The notes under the pieces are model-generated. The model did no database searches. It had not been told where the DNA came from and saw only the letters and a program-made list of their open reading frames with translations. A stretch of DNA of 64,000 nt from Choristoneura fumiferana (Eukaryota > Arthropoda > Insecta > Lepidoptera > Tortricidae), in the NCBI RefSeq assembly GCF_025370935.1, contig NC_133472.1:44647308-44711307 (forward strand), read 5' to 3'. The position numbers were made by a program, and so were the translations under genes. Position 1 is the first letter of the stretch. Every line of letters begins with the position of its first letter. Shown here in pieces: positions 43,581 to 55,240 of the stretch.

Positions 43581-45477
43581 CCTATCAAATACTATGGTGA
43601 TAGTGGCAGCAAAGTGGGAGATAGTTCTCTGATGCATTGTTAGAAAACCTGCCAGTTTGACAATGATACTTCAGATGGAAACTCAAACGTGTTTGAGATA
43701 TTTTTTCGTATTTACATTCCAAGAGAAACCAAAGAATTTTAGGATTTTTAAGTACCTAAAAAAAATGATTTCTCGCGCATGCTCTGTCACTTTTTACATT
43801 TGTCACGTCGACAATAACCTCCCGCGATGTACGAGACCCACTCGGAATTGAGCTGTGAATCTTATTATATATTAATAAAAAGAATAAAAATAATATTATT
43901 ATATAATATATTGTGGAAAAACTATTTCTTAGAAATTATGACTGAACAATTTTTGAATCTTTATCGTATAGCGTTACTAAGTGTTTCATTTAACTGGCTG
44001 TTATTTTGTGATTAGTTCAATGACACAAGCGCACGTGCACGCACACACACACACACACACACACATACACACATTAATAGGGAATATTACTGAAATTTTC
44101 GGCCGTCAGAATGCAGCACTAGCACAAAACTGTGAACAGTTTTTTGAGTATCTTAAATGCCACAATATTACTATATTATTACAATTAAATGGTTGAAAAT
44201 ATAGCTCTATCGTTACTATCGGTGTAAAATATCATATTATTTTGTTATTAATAAATATATCATGATTGCTACAGGTACAACTCTTGGTCGTGATCTGTCA
44301 TGGCGACAGAATATAAATAAAAAAATTAAAAAAAATCAATCATTTATTCAGTAAATAGGCCGCAATGGGCACTTTTACACGTCATTTTTTAAAACTACCA
44401 GCGCTTTCGGAAAGACCATCATTATTAGTTAGTTATTATAATAGAACTGACATTATCAGGGTTTGCGCTAGTGTCGCCCCCTGCGCAGAACTCTGCCTAA
44501 TGCCCTATTGACAACCCTGAAATTTTTGCCGTTAATAAAAGAAATTACTTGAAATGTTCGAATAGGCAAGAGATAAAATGGCATAAATCGGCATAATATT
44601 ATGCAAAAATTGTTAAACTATCCATATTTATTTAAATATAAGTACAAGGTGACTTAAAATTCATTCCAAATATAAGAATAAAATCAAAACCGACAGAAAA
44701 ATAGTCAGTATTAAATAAATAGAAATTATCTGAATGATTATGTATGTAACCACGTTAAGACATTTAAGCGTTTCTAGTTTCTACGCCGTTAACAATAGAG
44801 TCGGGTTCAGATATTTTTGCTCACAAGTTTATGAACTCGACTGTACCTACTTAATTTAATTGTACCTAACTTTAGGACTGGGCACCGTGAAAAAATTAGT
44901 TACTCGTAACACCACGATTGGTGGCTTTTATTTTATTTCCAATGCCATAAAACTAGTTAATAGAAATAAGATTATATTTAATTTCACTCTATTGACTCTA
45001 ATATGTTTGGCGAAAATCGTAAAAGATATTGAATAAAAAGTATACAAACATGTTTATTATGTATACATTGGGGTAATAAGTTTGCAATTTAAGAATTACA
45101 CTTAAGGGTTAAAAAAATTAAACACAGCATCGACACTATAAAAGAATGCAACATTAATATTTTTGTATACATATTTCGATATGTATTTATTCCTGTATAC
45201 AAATTTAAGTGCGCTTGTGTGTTGTTGAGCCCATTGCTATTCTTTCACTCGCACACAAACGTCATTTATCTTATACATAGCAATGGGCCTAACAAATCGT
45301 ATGAAAATTGACTTTTATATAAACAACACTATTTAAACAAATAAACACATTTCCTGTATACTAAACACAATAATGGTATTTTATTTCAATCCCCCTAAGT
45401 CAGCAATACCTACCTATTTACCTTTTTACTTGTATGGGCCAAGAGTTGTAACAATGTTGCTACTCTGCTTATAAACG
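43581..45477. other. Microsatellite and repeat G fragment; no gene
   Basis: A (CA)n microsatellite is at 44042-44075. Repeat G (attcagtaaataggccgcaa) is at 44336-44425. A hairpin pairs 'gagcccattgctat' with 'atagcaatgggcct' at about 45228-45290. Otherwise AT-rich without motifs. Confidence 0.5.
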
Positions 45478-45904
45478 AATGAGGACTATCGCGTATGAAT
45501 TCGCCGCTAGAGGCGCTAGTGTAGCGTGAGGTCTCCGAAATGTCAAATCTCATAGTTTTTGGGTGAGCTACGCGGGTTTATTTATAATTAGAATAATTTT
45601 GTAAATATTTTGCAATATCTGAAATTAATTATGGCAAACATGCGTTCCGGGGCAGTGGATGTCTGTGTTTTGAGACAGTTTTGTCTTTTAGAAACCTTTG
45701 TCCTCCCTTTTTTCCGAACAAAACGGGGACTTTGCAACACTGTGGCATGCGCGATATTTTTATGGTACGGTTTTAAGGTGTATTAAATATGATTTTAATC
45801 TAAACTTTGTTTTCACGCCCGTAATAACAGACTTTGAAAGCCATACATAAAAACATCACGCAACAGTGCGCCATCTAGTGAGACAAAAAACGATAGCCCT
45901 CATT
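45478..45904 (-). mobile_element. MITE-A, full copy
   Basis: 427 bp, ends AATGAGGACTATCG and CGATAGCCCTCATT, same orientation as 26524-26921. The interior is complete. Confidence 0.88.
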
Positions 45905-45905
45905 G

Positions 45906-46298
45906 CATTATACCAGGGTTACTCAAAGTGGGGTACGCGAACCCCTAGGGGTTCGCTATTCGACGGTAGGGGGTTCGCGACAAGGTTTACGTGACTCCAA
46001 AAACCACCAGGCTGCAAGACTAGCAAGATGATTAAGATTGGTTTTTGGAGTCTTTTTGTATTTTTTATTCAACTCCAAATTTGTTCCTTATTTGTTTGTT
46101 ATTTGTTGTTGTTTGTTTCAGTTTGTATTTTTGTTGGCAAGATGATTCTTACCTATATTTGTTACCTTTTATTTAAATAAATAATGTACATTATATTATG
46201 ATGATGATTGAAATAAAACAGGGGTAGGGGTTCTCCATCGTCTAGAAACTTTAACAGGGGTACGTGGAGCCATAAGTTTGAGAAACCCTGCATTATAC
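45906..46298. mobile_element. hAT-type MITE with 8-bp target duplication
   Basis: The element 45914-46290 starts CAGGGTTACTCAAAG and ends TTTGAGAAACCCTG. The flanks 45906-45913 and 46291-46298 are both CATTATAC. An 8-bp duplication and CAGGG termini are hallmarks of hAT transposons. It encodes no transposase and carries a SINE-3 tail-like piece at about 46025-46085. It inserted one base away from the end of MITE-A. Confidence 0.9.
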
Positions 46299-46383
46299 AG
46301 CAAACTTCCTCTTCCAGTGCTGGTTATGTAAGTAGGTAACGTACGGGGAGGGAGCGTTTAAGTATTAGGTACACACGTACTGC

Positions 46384-46655
46384 AAGTGGTAGGACCTTGT
46401 GCAAGGTCCGTCCGGATTGCTACCACCATCTTGCTCGCTAATCCTCCCGTGAAGCAGTAGTGCTTGCACTGTTGTGTTTCGGCGTGGAGAGTAAGACAGC
46501 CGGTGAAATTACTGGAACTTGAGGTATCCCTAGGCCTCTAGGTTGGCAACGCATCTGCAATACCCCTGGTGTAGCAGATGTTTATGCGCGATGGTGATCT
46601 CTTACCATCAGGAGACCCACTTGCTCGTTTTTCATCCAGTCGAATTTAAATAAAA
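46384..46655 (+). mobile_element. Repeat E copy
   Basis: 'gtaggaccttgtgcaaggtc' through 'ggtgatctcttaccatcagg' with an A-rich end, very close to 35058-35335. Confidence 0.8.
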
Positions 46656-46889
46656 TAAAAAACACCTATCGCAATTTGGGCGGAGGACAACGGGTAAAGA
46701 AAAGTTATAAAAATTAAATATAAATGGTCATTTGGGTGTTACGTAACGTTTAGGGAGTAAGAAAAATGTTACGGCGCATTAGGTACGGGGGGGGGTCAAA
46801 AATTTCCAGAAATTGCGTTACGTATTAAAGCAAACGTTGTTGTTATAGCTAACGTCCATTGTATCTTATGAAAGTTATTAATATGAAAT

Positions 46890-47312
46890 AATATATTTTG
46901 TAGTTATACCTCGTGGGACGCACCCCTCAAAAACGGCTTAACCGATTTTGATAAAACATGTCTAAGAACCATCGCTAGAAAACCTGCTTTCAAATAAAAA
47001 AAAACTGCATTCGATTCTGTCCACCCGTTTAAGAGCTACGGTGCCACAGACAGACACAGACACAACACAATCATAGCGGTCAAACTTATAACACCCCTCT
47101 TTTTGCGTCGGGGGACAAAAATAGGAAGAGTAAGACAGCCGGTGAAATTACTGGCACTTGAGGTATCCCATCTTAGGCCTCTAGGTTGGCAACGCATCTG
47201 CAATATGGTGTTGCAGATGTTTATGGGCGGTGGTGATCTCTTACCCTCAGGAGACCCACTTGCTCGTTTGCCATCCAGCCAAATAAAAATAAAAAAAAAA
47301 AATATCCAGTGG
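46890..47312. repeat. Inverted repeat H followed by a repeat E piece
   Basis: 46890-47115 is repeat H on the minus strand, ending at 'ataacacccctctttttgcg'. 47126-47312 is a 5'-truncated repeat E starting at 'gtaagacagccggtgaaatt'. Confidence 0.6.
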
Positions 47313-47339
47313 AGTTTCCATAGGTATCACGACATTTAG

Positions 47340-47930
47340 AACACAACGTCAATTTTTTTTTTGATTTATTATGGAAACAACGTACTTTATAAAGGCGGGT
47401 ACGAGTTATCTTTCGAATCTCCAACCGTTTTGTATCATAACCTAACCAACATAAAAGTTGGAAAACCCCGACTTTGTCACTTCAAAGTTCAGTATCTCAA
47501 AAACGGCTGAACCTCAATTCAAAAATTCAAAATTCTAATGATTTATTCAGTAAATAGGCCGCAATGGGCACTTTTACACGTCATTTTTTAAACTACCAGC
47601 GCTTTTGGAAAGACCATCATTGCCAAGAAGAATGCGCCGCAAGAAACTTGGCAGAAAGTCATTTTTTCATAATAATATAATTACAAATAAAATACTTAAA
47701 AACTGCAAGAATACAATTAAAGAAAAAAAATACAAAAAAAATATATAATAATAACAAAACATATCCAAGAACCATTGCTAGAAAAACTGCTTACAAATAA
47801 AAAAAAACTGCATTCGAATCTGTCAATTCGTTTAAGAGCTACGGTGCCATAGGCAGACATAGCGGTCAAACTTATAACACCCCTCTTTTTGCGTCGAGGG
47901 TTAAATGATCCAGTGGAGTTGCCATATCAT
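47340..47930. repeat. Repeat H / G / H stack
   Basis: 47340-47510 and 47750-47915 are two parts of repeat H on the minus strand. Between them repeat G (47520-47755) is present with its A-rich tail, so G appears to have inserted into H. Confidence 0.6.
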
Positions 47931-47939
47931 GACATTTAG

Positions 47940-48081
47940 GGGCTGTTTCACCATCCATTGATTAGTGTTAAGTGACGGTTAAATGTGATGCCGTCTCTAT
48001 TTGTTTTGTTCGAATAGACGGAGACGGCATCACATTTCACCGTCACTTAACACTAATCAATGGATGGCGAAACAGCCCCTT
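47940..48081. mobile_element. Near-perfect hairpin MITE
   Basis: GGGGCTGTTTCACCATCCAT at the left is mirrored by 'atggatggcgaaacagcccc' at the right. Complementarity continues through 'tgattagtgttaagtgacgg' to a loop of about 20 bp near 48000-48016. The flanks read TTTA and TTAG. Confidence 0.85.
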
Positions 48082-48270
48082 AGAACGCAAAGTAAATTGT
48101 AAAAGCAGATAGATATCTTTCGAATCTCCAACCGTTTTGTATCAAAATAAAAGCAATTTGTCGACTAACTTCTGTAAAACAAAAGCAAATTGAAAAAGTT
48201 TCGCCGTATTGGATTTCTGTTCAGTCTTGATAATCACTATTAAAACTAATTTCATCAATTCTTATGAGGA

Positions 48271-48590
48271 CTAGTGTTTACCCGCGGCTTCGCACTCGTA
48301 AATCATTAGAACCAACAGCAGAATCGTAATTTTCGTTTTTTTTTTAATTCCCGTGTGAATTACCGAAAATTAAACCGTGGATTTCATTGACGTTGCATTC
48401 AAGTGGTTGTTTCAAGATTTTATCGCTATCCCGTGGGAATATCGGAACTAAAAGTAGCCTATGATTTATTCCAGATGTACAACGATCTACCTACCAAATT
48501 TCATCCAAATCCGTCCAGCCGTTTCAGCGTGAAGGTGTAACAAACATACTCACAAACTTTCGCAATTATAATATAAAGTAGGAAGTAGGA
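48271..48590 (-). mobile_element. Helitron-like (HEL) copy, minus strand
   Basis: On the minus strand it starts TCCTACTTCCTACTTTATAT after an A (48590) and ends CTAG (48271-48274) before a T. The GC-rich 3' palindrome is present. Confidence 0.78.
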
Positions 48591-48676
48591 TGATGGCGAT
48601 AGAATAACGAGATGTACGTTTGTTACTAAGAGGGCAAACTCTGGAACTATTGAACTGATTCAAAAGCAAAATCAAA

Positions 48677-49134
48677 TTCCAAGTCAAAATATCTTTATTG
48701 AATTAAGGCTTAAAAAAATCTCCCACCGGTTCAGAAAAACCACTGTTGAGAAGAATCCGACAAGAAACTCAACGACCACAACAACATAAGTACTTAGCTA
48801 ATTCACCTAGATGAATGAATTAACCCAGGTGAATATAAAGCCGCATTCACATTTATCTGTCGTGTTGTGATGCTCTGTCTCTCTCACTCTCTATAGCTTT
48901 GATGCGACATAACACACTGCAGCGCATCAGATAAATGTGAACGCAACCATATAACATGTATGAAACCGATACCATTCTGATGCGTCACGACACAACACGA
49001 GAATGTCAGAAAATCTCCCACCGGCTACAAAAAACCTCTGTTGAGAAGAATCCGACGAGACACCCAACGACCACAACAACATAAAGTACTTACATAGGTA
49101 ATTCACCTAGATTAATGAATTAACACAAGTGAAT
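48677..49134. repeat. Duplicated non-LTR tail flanking a small hairpin
   Basis: 48712-48835 and 49010-49134 are two similar copies of 'tctcccaccgg...tctgttgagaagaatccgac...caacgaccacaacaacata'. Between them (48840-49005) lies a small inverted repeat (cattcacatttatctg / cagataaatgtgaacg). Confidence 0.65.
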
Positions 49135-50147
49135 AAGTCCAGAGGTGCAGCGGACCTATAAAAAAAAGAATTACGTTAAAATTGCAGTCGCCTCTTGCTG
49201 CCGTCGAAATAGTAGTTTATTTAACTGATGATGCGATTTCAATACGCTCGTAACTTATTTCATTACTCTTTCCTCGAATGATGGCTAATCAGTGACGTGA
49301 CGTTGATGAATCCAGCGCAGTCAGACAGAGACAGTACGAGTACGTAGCCTAATCAATTTAATGTTTTTACATTAGGGCTTTAATGGCCTAGTGTCCTACA
49401 GTCGTATATTAATGAGTATACAGGTAAACCAAAAACAATATAAAGACCTCGAGGTTCATAAATATTCATAGGTACTAAAAGTTATTTAAAACTAATGTGA
49501 GTACTTAAATAAATTAAAAATCAACAAAATTAGGTTCAGTGAAAGATAAATGTTGACAAAAACACTATACAAAATGTTGCCTGACTAATTTTTTGAGAGT
49601 AACAAGCGAACTCGCAAATGGGTCAATATCATACAATTGTTCATTAATTAACCGAGGAACTCTTCTGAAAAAAGTGTGTTTAGTGTAGTTAGTACATATG
49701 GAATAAAGTATAGTACATTATGGAATACTAAAACTTATACTATGTAAGAGATCTGGGCACCTAATTTCATTTTTTAAGATTTTGAAAAAGAACATCGAAT
49801 TTCCTAATTTAATTAAAAAATTTGTTAATATGTATTATTCAATTCAATTCAAGTCATTTATTTCAGGCACACGAGGTCTTAGGATACTCATTATCCCTAG
49901 TTAAAGATGTTTTGACTCAGTATTAATATAATATCGTCGTTGCTACGACTAACATTGTACTGTTCTGACAATGATATTTGTAAAATACCTTATGGTAAAT
50001 GCTAGTTGCGCGGTATCGGTATTGCAGTAGCAACGACGCTATATCAAAATGTTCAAAGCTGTTTAGAGATTACACAAAATACATATCTGTAGGAAATTTT
50101 GATAAGTGCACATTTACTTAAAAAGCAATCGCCTAAAGTACAATTTT
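49135..50147. other. No gene; possible non-LTR tail
   Basis: 49845-49925 ('attcaagtcatttatttcag', 'gcacacgaggtctta') looks like a retrotransposon 3' end. 49930-50045 has inverted 'atcgtcgttgctacg' / 'gtagcaacgacg' blocks. Nothing coding. Confidence 0.45.
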
Positions 50148-50352
50148 CTGTCAATTTTCTACATATTTAAGACACCCTATCGTGGGCACACTTGATTATA
50201 TATGTCCCTGTTGTTGCAATTATCATCTAAAAGGAATCAAAAAAGAATATTAGTCACATCACAAAGCCTTAGGCAGCCCGGTGTTTATATAAGTAGTCTG
50301 GAAGTGTCTACAGGATTGTCAGATTCTATTGAATTGGAGTTTACATCATGCC
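50148..50352 (+). repeat. 205-bp dispersed repeat, partner at 14812-15016
   Basis: Matches the reverse complement of 14812-15016 over its whole length. A chance reading frame of about 100 codons crosses it. I do not call it a gene because the other copy is not open. Confidence 0.8.
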
Positions 50353-51137
50353 AGTCAAATGCAAGCACTAGAAGGATGAAATGCGACTCGCAAAGTTCAT
50401 ACCGCTCAAATTTTTATCTCGACTCAGAACATTTCAAGTTTAATATAGGCTTTGCAACAATTTCACTACAGATTACTTCAATATATTCTATATTCTTACT
50501 GTTTCGATATGGATGACTGTGCCAGCGCATTTCATTGTGATCAATTTCCTGTCAAAGACACTCGATTTTACGCTCCCTGGCTCCATCATTTGCGCAAAAT
50601 TCTACGAATTTCCTTTAACTAAACGCTGTCAAAACCCGCACAAAACAACGAGTTTACATAAAAAAAAACTCAAAATATTTAACAGCTATATTTATAAGTG
50701 GATAAAGTATGGTAGGAAAAACATTTCAGTGAAGTGTCTTCTGATTGGGTAGGTCTTATTCTTTCTTACTTGGAATCGCAATCATTTTCACCATTTCTTT
50801 CTATCATACAGTATAAGACGAGGTTTGAAAGTGATGCTGAGTGCAGTTGCAAACGTCAGCGTGTTAGATAATACAGCCTCTGATTATGATAGATTTTACA
50901 TGTACAGTCAGTACAGTTGATATTTTTGGCAGTCAGGATTTTAATACAGCGAACAACGGGCACGTCCCTAAAGGCATCGAAACCAATACATTTACAAGCA
51001 CACATCTATAATTTATTCACGCGTTATTCTATAGGTAGGAACAAGTGCTGTACAAGATACTTAAAGATCAAGCTCTTCTTAAATTTTCAATTGTTAATCT
51101 TGTGGCTCATTTTTTCTTGTTTTTGATGTCTACAATA
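50353..51137. other. Downstream of the minus-strand peptidase gene
   Basis: No exon was found. TTTATT at 51012-51017 (AATAAA on the minus strand) lies about 120 bp past the stop of the gene at 51138 and could be its polyadenylation signal. Confidence 0.45.
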
Positions 51138-52535
51138 TTATAGCCTCAGCCAATACATACCGGCCCGGGTTCTCGTGTACTCTGGCATACCTTCCGTCGG
51201 GCCAAAGCACGACACGACAGGGCAACGGTCGTACAAGTGGTAGTCAGCTGTCCCTGCCCACTCCTTACCCAAGACAATCCTATTAAGCGCCCTATCGTAC
51301 TCCACCATCGTCGGACGACTAGATTTATACATCACTTCCTTCCCAATATCAAGACTCGAGTTCAAAGATCCATTTCTCCTCATGGCTAACTCAAATTTGG
51401 TCACGTTTCTCGCTCGCTCTATGTCTGACGGACCAATAGTAGTACACAAATGCATCCACACATTCTGGATATTGTACACCATATCCTCAATCTGCATCCC
51501 GTTGGCTACGAAATAGATGCCCCACAAGCCAGTGTCACGGTAAGCGATGTAGAAACTCTCGAAGCTGTGGCAGAGGTCAGTGTCAACGCAACGCATTGCC
51601 AGTTCAGGCCATGCGCCACCGATAGCCTGAGTCTTACTCCAAGATCCTACCGCATTCTTTAGCAGCAGCATCGTCATATACTCCCCGCAAGTAAACCCAG
51701 GGGCTTCGACCGCTAAGCATACATGCGCAAACGGCTCTGTATCGTCACGATACAGAATCTCTGAACCAGTGTATCGGCAATCGATCTTATCAGGGGTACA
51801 GGTTAAAGTGTTCTGCATATTCCCCAAATTTTTGCAGACATTGTGAATCATATCCTCATGGCTGATGGGTCCTGAAGTTGCGAAAACCACCCGCCACGGT
51901 TGATAGTGGCTGCTCATGTACGTCCGAACGAAGTCTGCATCGAATCGCTCCAAGTTCCTCGTGGGTCCGATAACTGGTTGCCCCAAACTCGTGCCTTGGA
52001 ACGCTGTTTTGATAAGGTTCTCGAAAACTACGGCCTTAGGGTCTCTATCGGCGTCAGCTAGTTCTAAAGCTATGTTGCATCTCTCTGATTCCACTTCTCT
52101 CTCGTTCAAATCTAGCTCCATCATGATCTTGCAGAGGATAGCTGTACCATCCAGAGCGTAATCCGGTGGGCATAACACTGTAAACCTCTGGAGCTCCTGA
52201 GTGGTTTCAGCGGTAACACGCATTGGGGATGTAAGCACACAGTCTTCTAAGTCAGATCTTCTCATGGATATAAAGCCTTTGTAGGCCATGTGTTCTATGA
52301 AATGGGTAATGCCGTTGTTGCAAGCTACTTCAAACCTAGGGCCGGCTTCGACGAACATAGATATGGCGCAGAGGGGAGAATCTGTCTGCTCTGTGGCCAC
52401 TTGGACGCCGTTCGCGAGGGTGGTTATTTTAGTTTCTGGCTCGATTACAGGCGCCGGGCATACAGGAGCGGTTGCCTTGGAGCTTACACATCTCCGCAGA
52501 ACAGCTGGTACTCTGAATAGGTTTCGGGCGATCAT
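51138..52535 (-). CDS. Mitochondrial processing peptidase beta / bc1 core 1-like protein (copy 1)
   Basis: 465 residues, peptidase M16B family. Members either cleave presequences in the mitochondrial matrix (beta-MPP, with alpha-MPP) or form core protein 1 of respiratory complex III. The start MIARNLFRVPAVLRR is rich in Arg with no acidic residue, fitting a mitochondrial presequence. The zinc site is complete: H78-F-I-E81-H82 and E158, 76 residues after H82, plus a second acid at E151. The C-terminus MPEYTRTRAGMYWLRL is the family's usual ending. The frame has no intron, unlike its neighbour at 55873-57720, to which it is clearly but distantly related and divergently oriented. Sequence between the zinc residues (99-125) departs from the usual beta-MPP pattern. 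I infer a specialised paralogue, not the housekeeping enzyme. Confidence 0.93.
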   Translation of the reverse strand: MIARNLFRVPAVLRRCVSSKATAPVCPAPVIEPETKITTLANGVQVATEQTDSPLCAISMFVEAGPRFEVACNNGITHFIEHMAYKGFISMRRSDLEDCVLTSPMRVTAETTQELQRFTVLCPPDYALDGTAILCKIMMELDLNEREVESERCNIALELADADRDPKAVVFENLIKTAFQGTSLGQPVIGPTRNLERFDADFVRTYMSSHYQPWRVVFATSGPISHEDMIHNVCKNLGNMQNTLTCTPDKIDCRYTGSEILYRDDTEPFAHVCLAVEAPGFTCGEYMTMLLLKNAVGSWSKTQAIGGAWPELAMRCVDTDLCHSFESFYIAYRDTGLWGIYFVANGMQIEDMVYNIQNVWMHLCTTIGPSDIERARNVTKFELAMRRNGSLNSSLDIGKEVMYKSSRPTMVEYDRALNRIVLGKEWAGTADYHLYDRCPVVSCFGPTEGMPEYTRTRAGMYWLRL

Positions 52536-53375
52536 AACGAATAAAATCTTCCAAATATGTTATCCAAATATATTCTGTGTCCGTTAGTGAGTAAAGTAAA
52601 GATTAAAACTAGCCATCAAATCATTTGATGTTTCGTTGATTTGACAGCTGGTGTGTCCTTGTGTCAGATTGCCAGATTGCTTTGAGTTTTTGTCTGGATT
52701 TTGTAAGAAGTTCATAATTCTATTGTTCGAAACCATAATAGAGACCACTATCATACAAAATACTTTACAAATACGAGATACGGAGCCGAAGACAAGCCTC
52801 GATAACACATTAAAAATATCTAATCTTAATCTGACACCATTCAACGTAAAATTCTTTTTTATTATTCCGTACAAGTATTGGTTAATTCCTATACCGGGGG
52901 AACTAAACAGTTCCTCGGGATAAAACTATCCCAGGGTTTCAAATTCCAAGCCGAATTTCATCGAACCTGGTTTAAGCATGAAGTGGTAACAGACAGATAG
53001 AGTTACGCATTTATAATTTTGGTATGGAAAGGGTTTTCCATCGAGGAAAACAGAGAAAATAAAAGCGAAAAATTCCATGATTTCGCAACATGCCCTTGGA
53101 AATTCAAAAATTACACCGCCGATTTAAATTACAAATGGCGTCCTAAAAGGGTTTCACGTTTTTTTGGCACGTGCCAGGGCCGACTAACGACAAGCAAATG
53201 GAACGTTAACGCAATTAAGTTATGTTATACGTAGATAAATGGAACATCTGATGGGCAGTGATTGAAAACTTTTCCTTGGTAAAATTCATCATAGTCATAA
53301 CAGCTGTAGGACGTCCAGTGTTGACCGCCTGAAAGAAAATAGGTACACTTATTGAACGTCATAGAAACATCACAA
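52536..53375. other. Start of the spacer between the divergent peptidase genes
   Basis: No exon is supported. The stretch upstream of the minus-strand start should contain its promoter, but I see no reliable core element. Confidence 0.4.
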
Positions 53376-53725
53376 TTGTCATAAAACCCGTGGTCGGTAA
53401 ATGAGTCATTGCGCGTACTAATTTTCTTGTCATGAAGCCCAAAGTCGGTAAATGAGTTTGTTACTGCATGGCGTGCTGCTCGTGCTGGCCGGGCACATGC
53501 TGCTTCGGAAGCTGGCGCTGCCAAGAGCGCAGTCAGCGGTATCGGCAATTATTGAAAAAATATTTGTTTTTCAATTTTACTCGCAAATGCTACGCAAATG
53601 TGATGAAAAACATTGTATGTCGCACGGCCGGTACTAGAATTACTAACATCGACTCGTACTCAATCTCAAAATCACAGTCTTCGACTTCGGGCTTCTAATA
53701 GACTCTCGTTCGTAATTCCTTATTA
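53376..53725 (+). mobile_element. Repeat D copy
   Basis: 'gtcataaaacccgtggtcgg', 'gccaagagcgcagtcagcgg' and 'gtatgtcgcacggccggtac' as in 8561-9007, ending in the 'ctctcgttcgtaattcctta' arm. Confidence 0.72.
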
Positions 53726-54314
53726 CATTTCTAATTCAATCACTAAATAACACTGTCCATACCAAAAATTATTCCCGTTTCATCAATAAATCAGAATTTA
53801 AATTCTAAAAAACGAACTCTTTATATCTTTGTAAAACTGTTATCTTGTCAAACTGCGCTCACACCGCACAGCGCATCGCGCTCCTAAGCAGAGAGCGATC
53901 GAACTTGTTTTGTGTACTTTTTATAATCCTACCGGCAAATTGTAACTTTTATGATTTTGCGATTGTGTTAATGTTTACGCTCGCTAGCTTAGATTATAGT
54001 TTATGCATGTAATATTTCTTTCTCAAGTAAGTGAATTATTGTTATTCTTTTGAGAAATACAGATCTTTAAACCGAAAAAACTGTTGCGGCAAAGCCATCA
54101 CGAATTACGTCTATCTCTTTTATGCCTTTTGCAGGAAAAGGACACAGGCTGTCGACAAAATGTTACGACGTCGATTAAGACGGGATAGAACGTCCCAGTC
54201 AAACAATCGAAACCCTTTTCCCCTTATTTACTTATTGCCGATCAATACAAAAGCATTTCGTCAGCCCCTTAGAACAATATTTGCAAGACGTCTCTTATTT
54301 GTCTTCGTTTTTAG
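53726..54314. other. No supported gene
   Basis: A reading frame of about 100 codons (54031-54320) has no motif I recognise and runs into the repeat beginning at 54315, so I do not call it. 53860-53900 has GC-rich 'caccgcacagcgcatcgcgc'. Confidence 0.4.
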
Positions 54315-54735
54315 GGTTCCGTACCTCGATAGGATAAAACGGAACCCTTATAGGATCACTTTATTGTTCGTCCGTCCGCCTGTCAAGACCCTTTTTCTCC
54401 GGAACGCGTGGAGGTATCAAACTGTAATTTATATCAAATACTCAGGTCTACTGTCCCTTGGAGCTGTGAAAAAATCAAACTTCTAAGCCAACGCAGTCAA
54501 AAGATACAGCCGCAAATTTCTGAAAATTTTCGAAACTCGCAATGTGATAAAAACCTACAGGGTACTTCCCGTGAACTCAGAATCATGAAATTTGGTACGA
54601 AGCAACGTCTTATAGCACAGATGAAGGAAAAATTAAATAAATCTTTAGTTACATCATATAATGAAAATATTTATACGGAACTCTCGGTGCGCGAGTCCGA
54701 CTCAACACCTGGCCAGTTTTTTGTGTATACATACA
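54315..54735 (-). repeat. 'AGGGTTCCGT' repeat, longest copy
   Basis: Begins 'agggttccgtacctcgatag' and ends 'ctcggtgcgcgagtccgact' plus 'ctggccagttttttg', i.e. the minus-strand version of the ggccaagtgcgagtcgga-type repeat found in fragments at 824, 7040 and 16440. Confidence 0.6.
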
Positions 54736-54786
54736 TATGCTATAATATAAATTTATGTGTGTATTAGCGACATAGCTTGAAGAACA

Positions 54787-54922
54787 TATAAAAATAAATA
54801 AATAAATATCATGGGACACTTGACACCAATTGACCTAGTCCCAAAGTAAGCAAAGCTTGTACTATGGATACTAGGCAACGGATAAACATACTTATATATA
54901 TAAATACATACTTAAATACATA
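54787..54922 (-). mobile_element. SINE-2 tail fragment
   Basis: 'aaatatcatgggacacttga', 'ttgacctagtcccaaagtaa' and 'ggatactaggcaacggataa' match the SINE-2 body and tail. The tRNA-like head is lacking. Confidence 0.7.
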
Positions 54923-55039
54923 TAACTGTTGGAAGTCAAAGAAACTCGAGTGGTGACCACGAAACGGAAGACGCAGCATTCGCAGTGTTCCCACTAAGAA
55001 GATCGGCGGCCGATTAGGCTATTGTTGTTCAAATTTATT

Positions 55040-55240
55040 GAATCAGGCGTTACTTTGCGGAGGTCCATATCAATGAACTAAAACTTCTTTGCTCACCGGC
55101 AACCTTATGATAAAACCGTTTGTGTGATTTGTGTGTGTTCTTACAGTGGAGGTGGAGGAACTGCTTGAACACGCATATCTTGCATACACTTGGCTATCAT
55201 AAGGTCGTGGGTAAGTAATTCTTTTAGTTCATTTATTTAT
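55040..55240. mobile_element. 'CCGCGACCTTATGATAG' inverted-repeat element, compact copy
   Basis: Starts 'ggcgttactttgcggaggtc', then 'aatgaactaaaa', and ends 'attcttttagttcatt'. The arms 'accttatgata' and 'tatcataaggtc' pair. Related to 2890-3548 and 4680-4915. Confidence 0.7.

Noticed and set aside
50202..50516. Open frame of about 104 codons
   Set aside because: Half of it lies in a dispersed repeat whose other copy (14812-15016) is not open.
54031..54486. Open frame of about 151 codons
   Set aside because: No motif recognised, and its last third lies within a dispersed repeat that starts at 54315.
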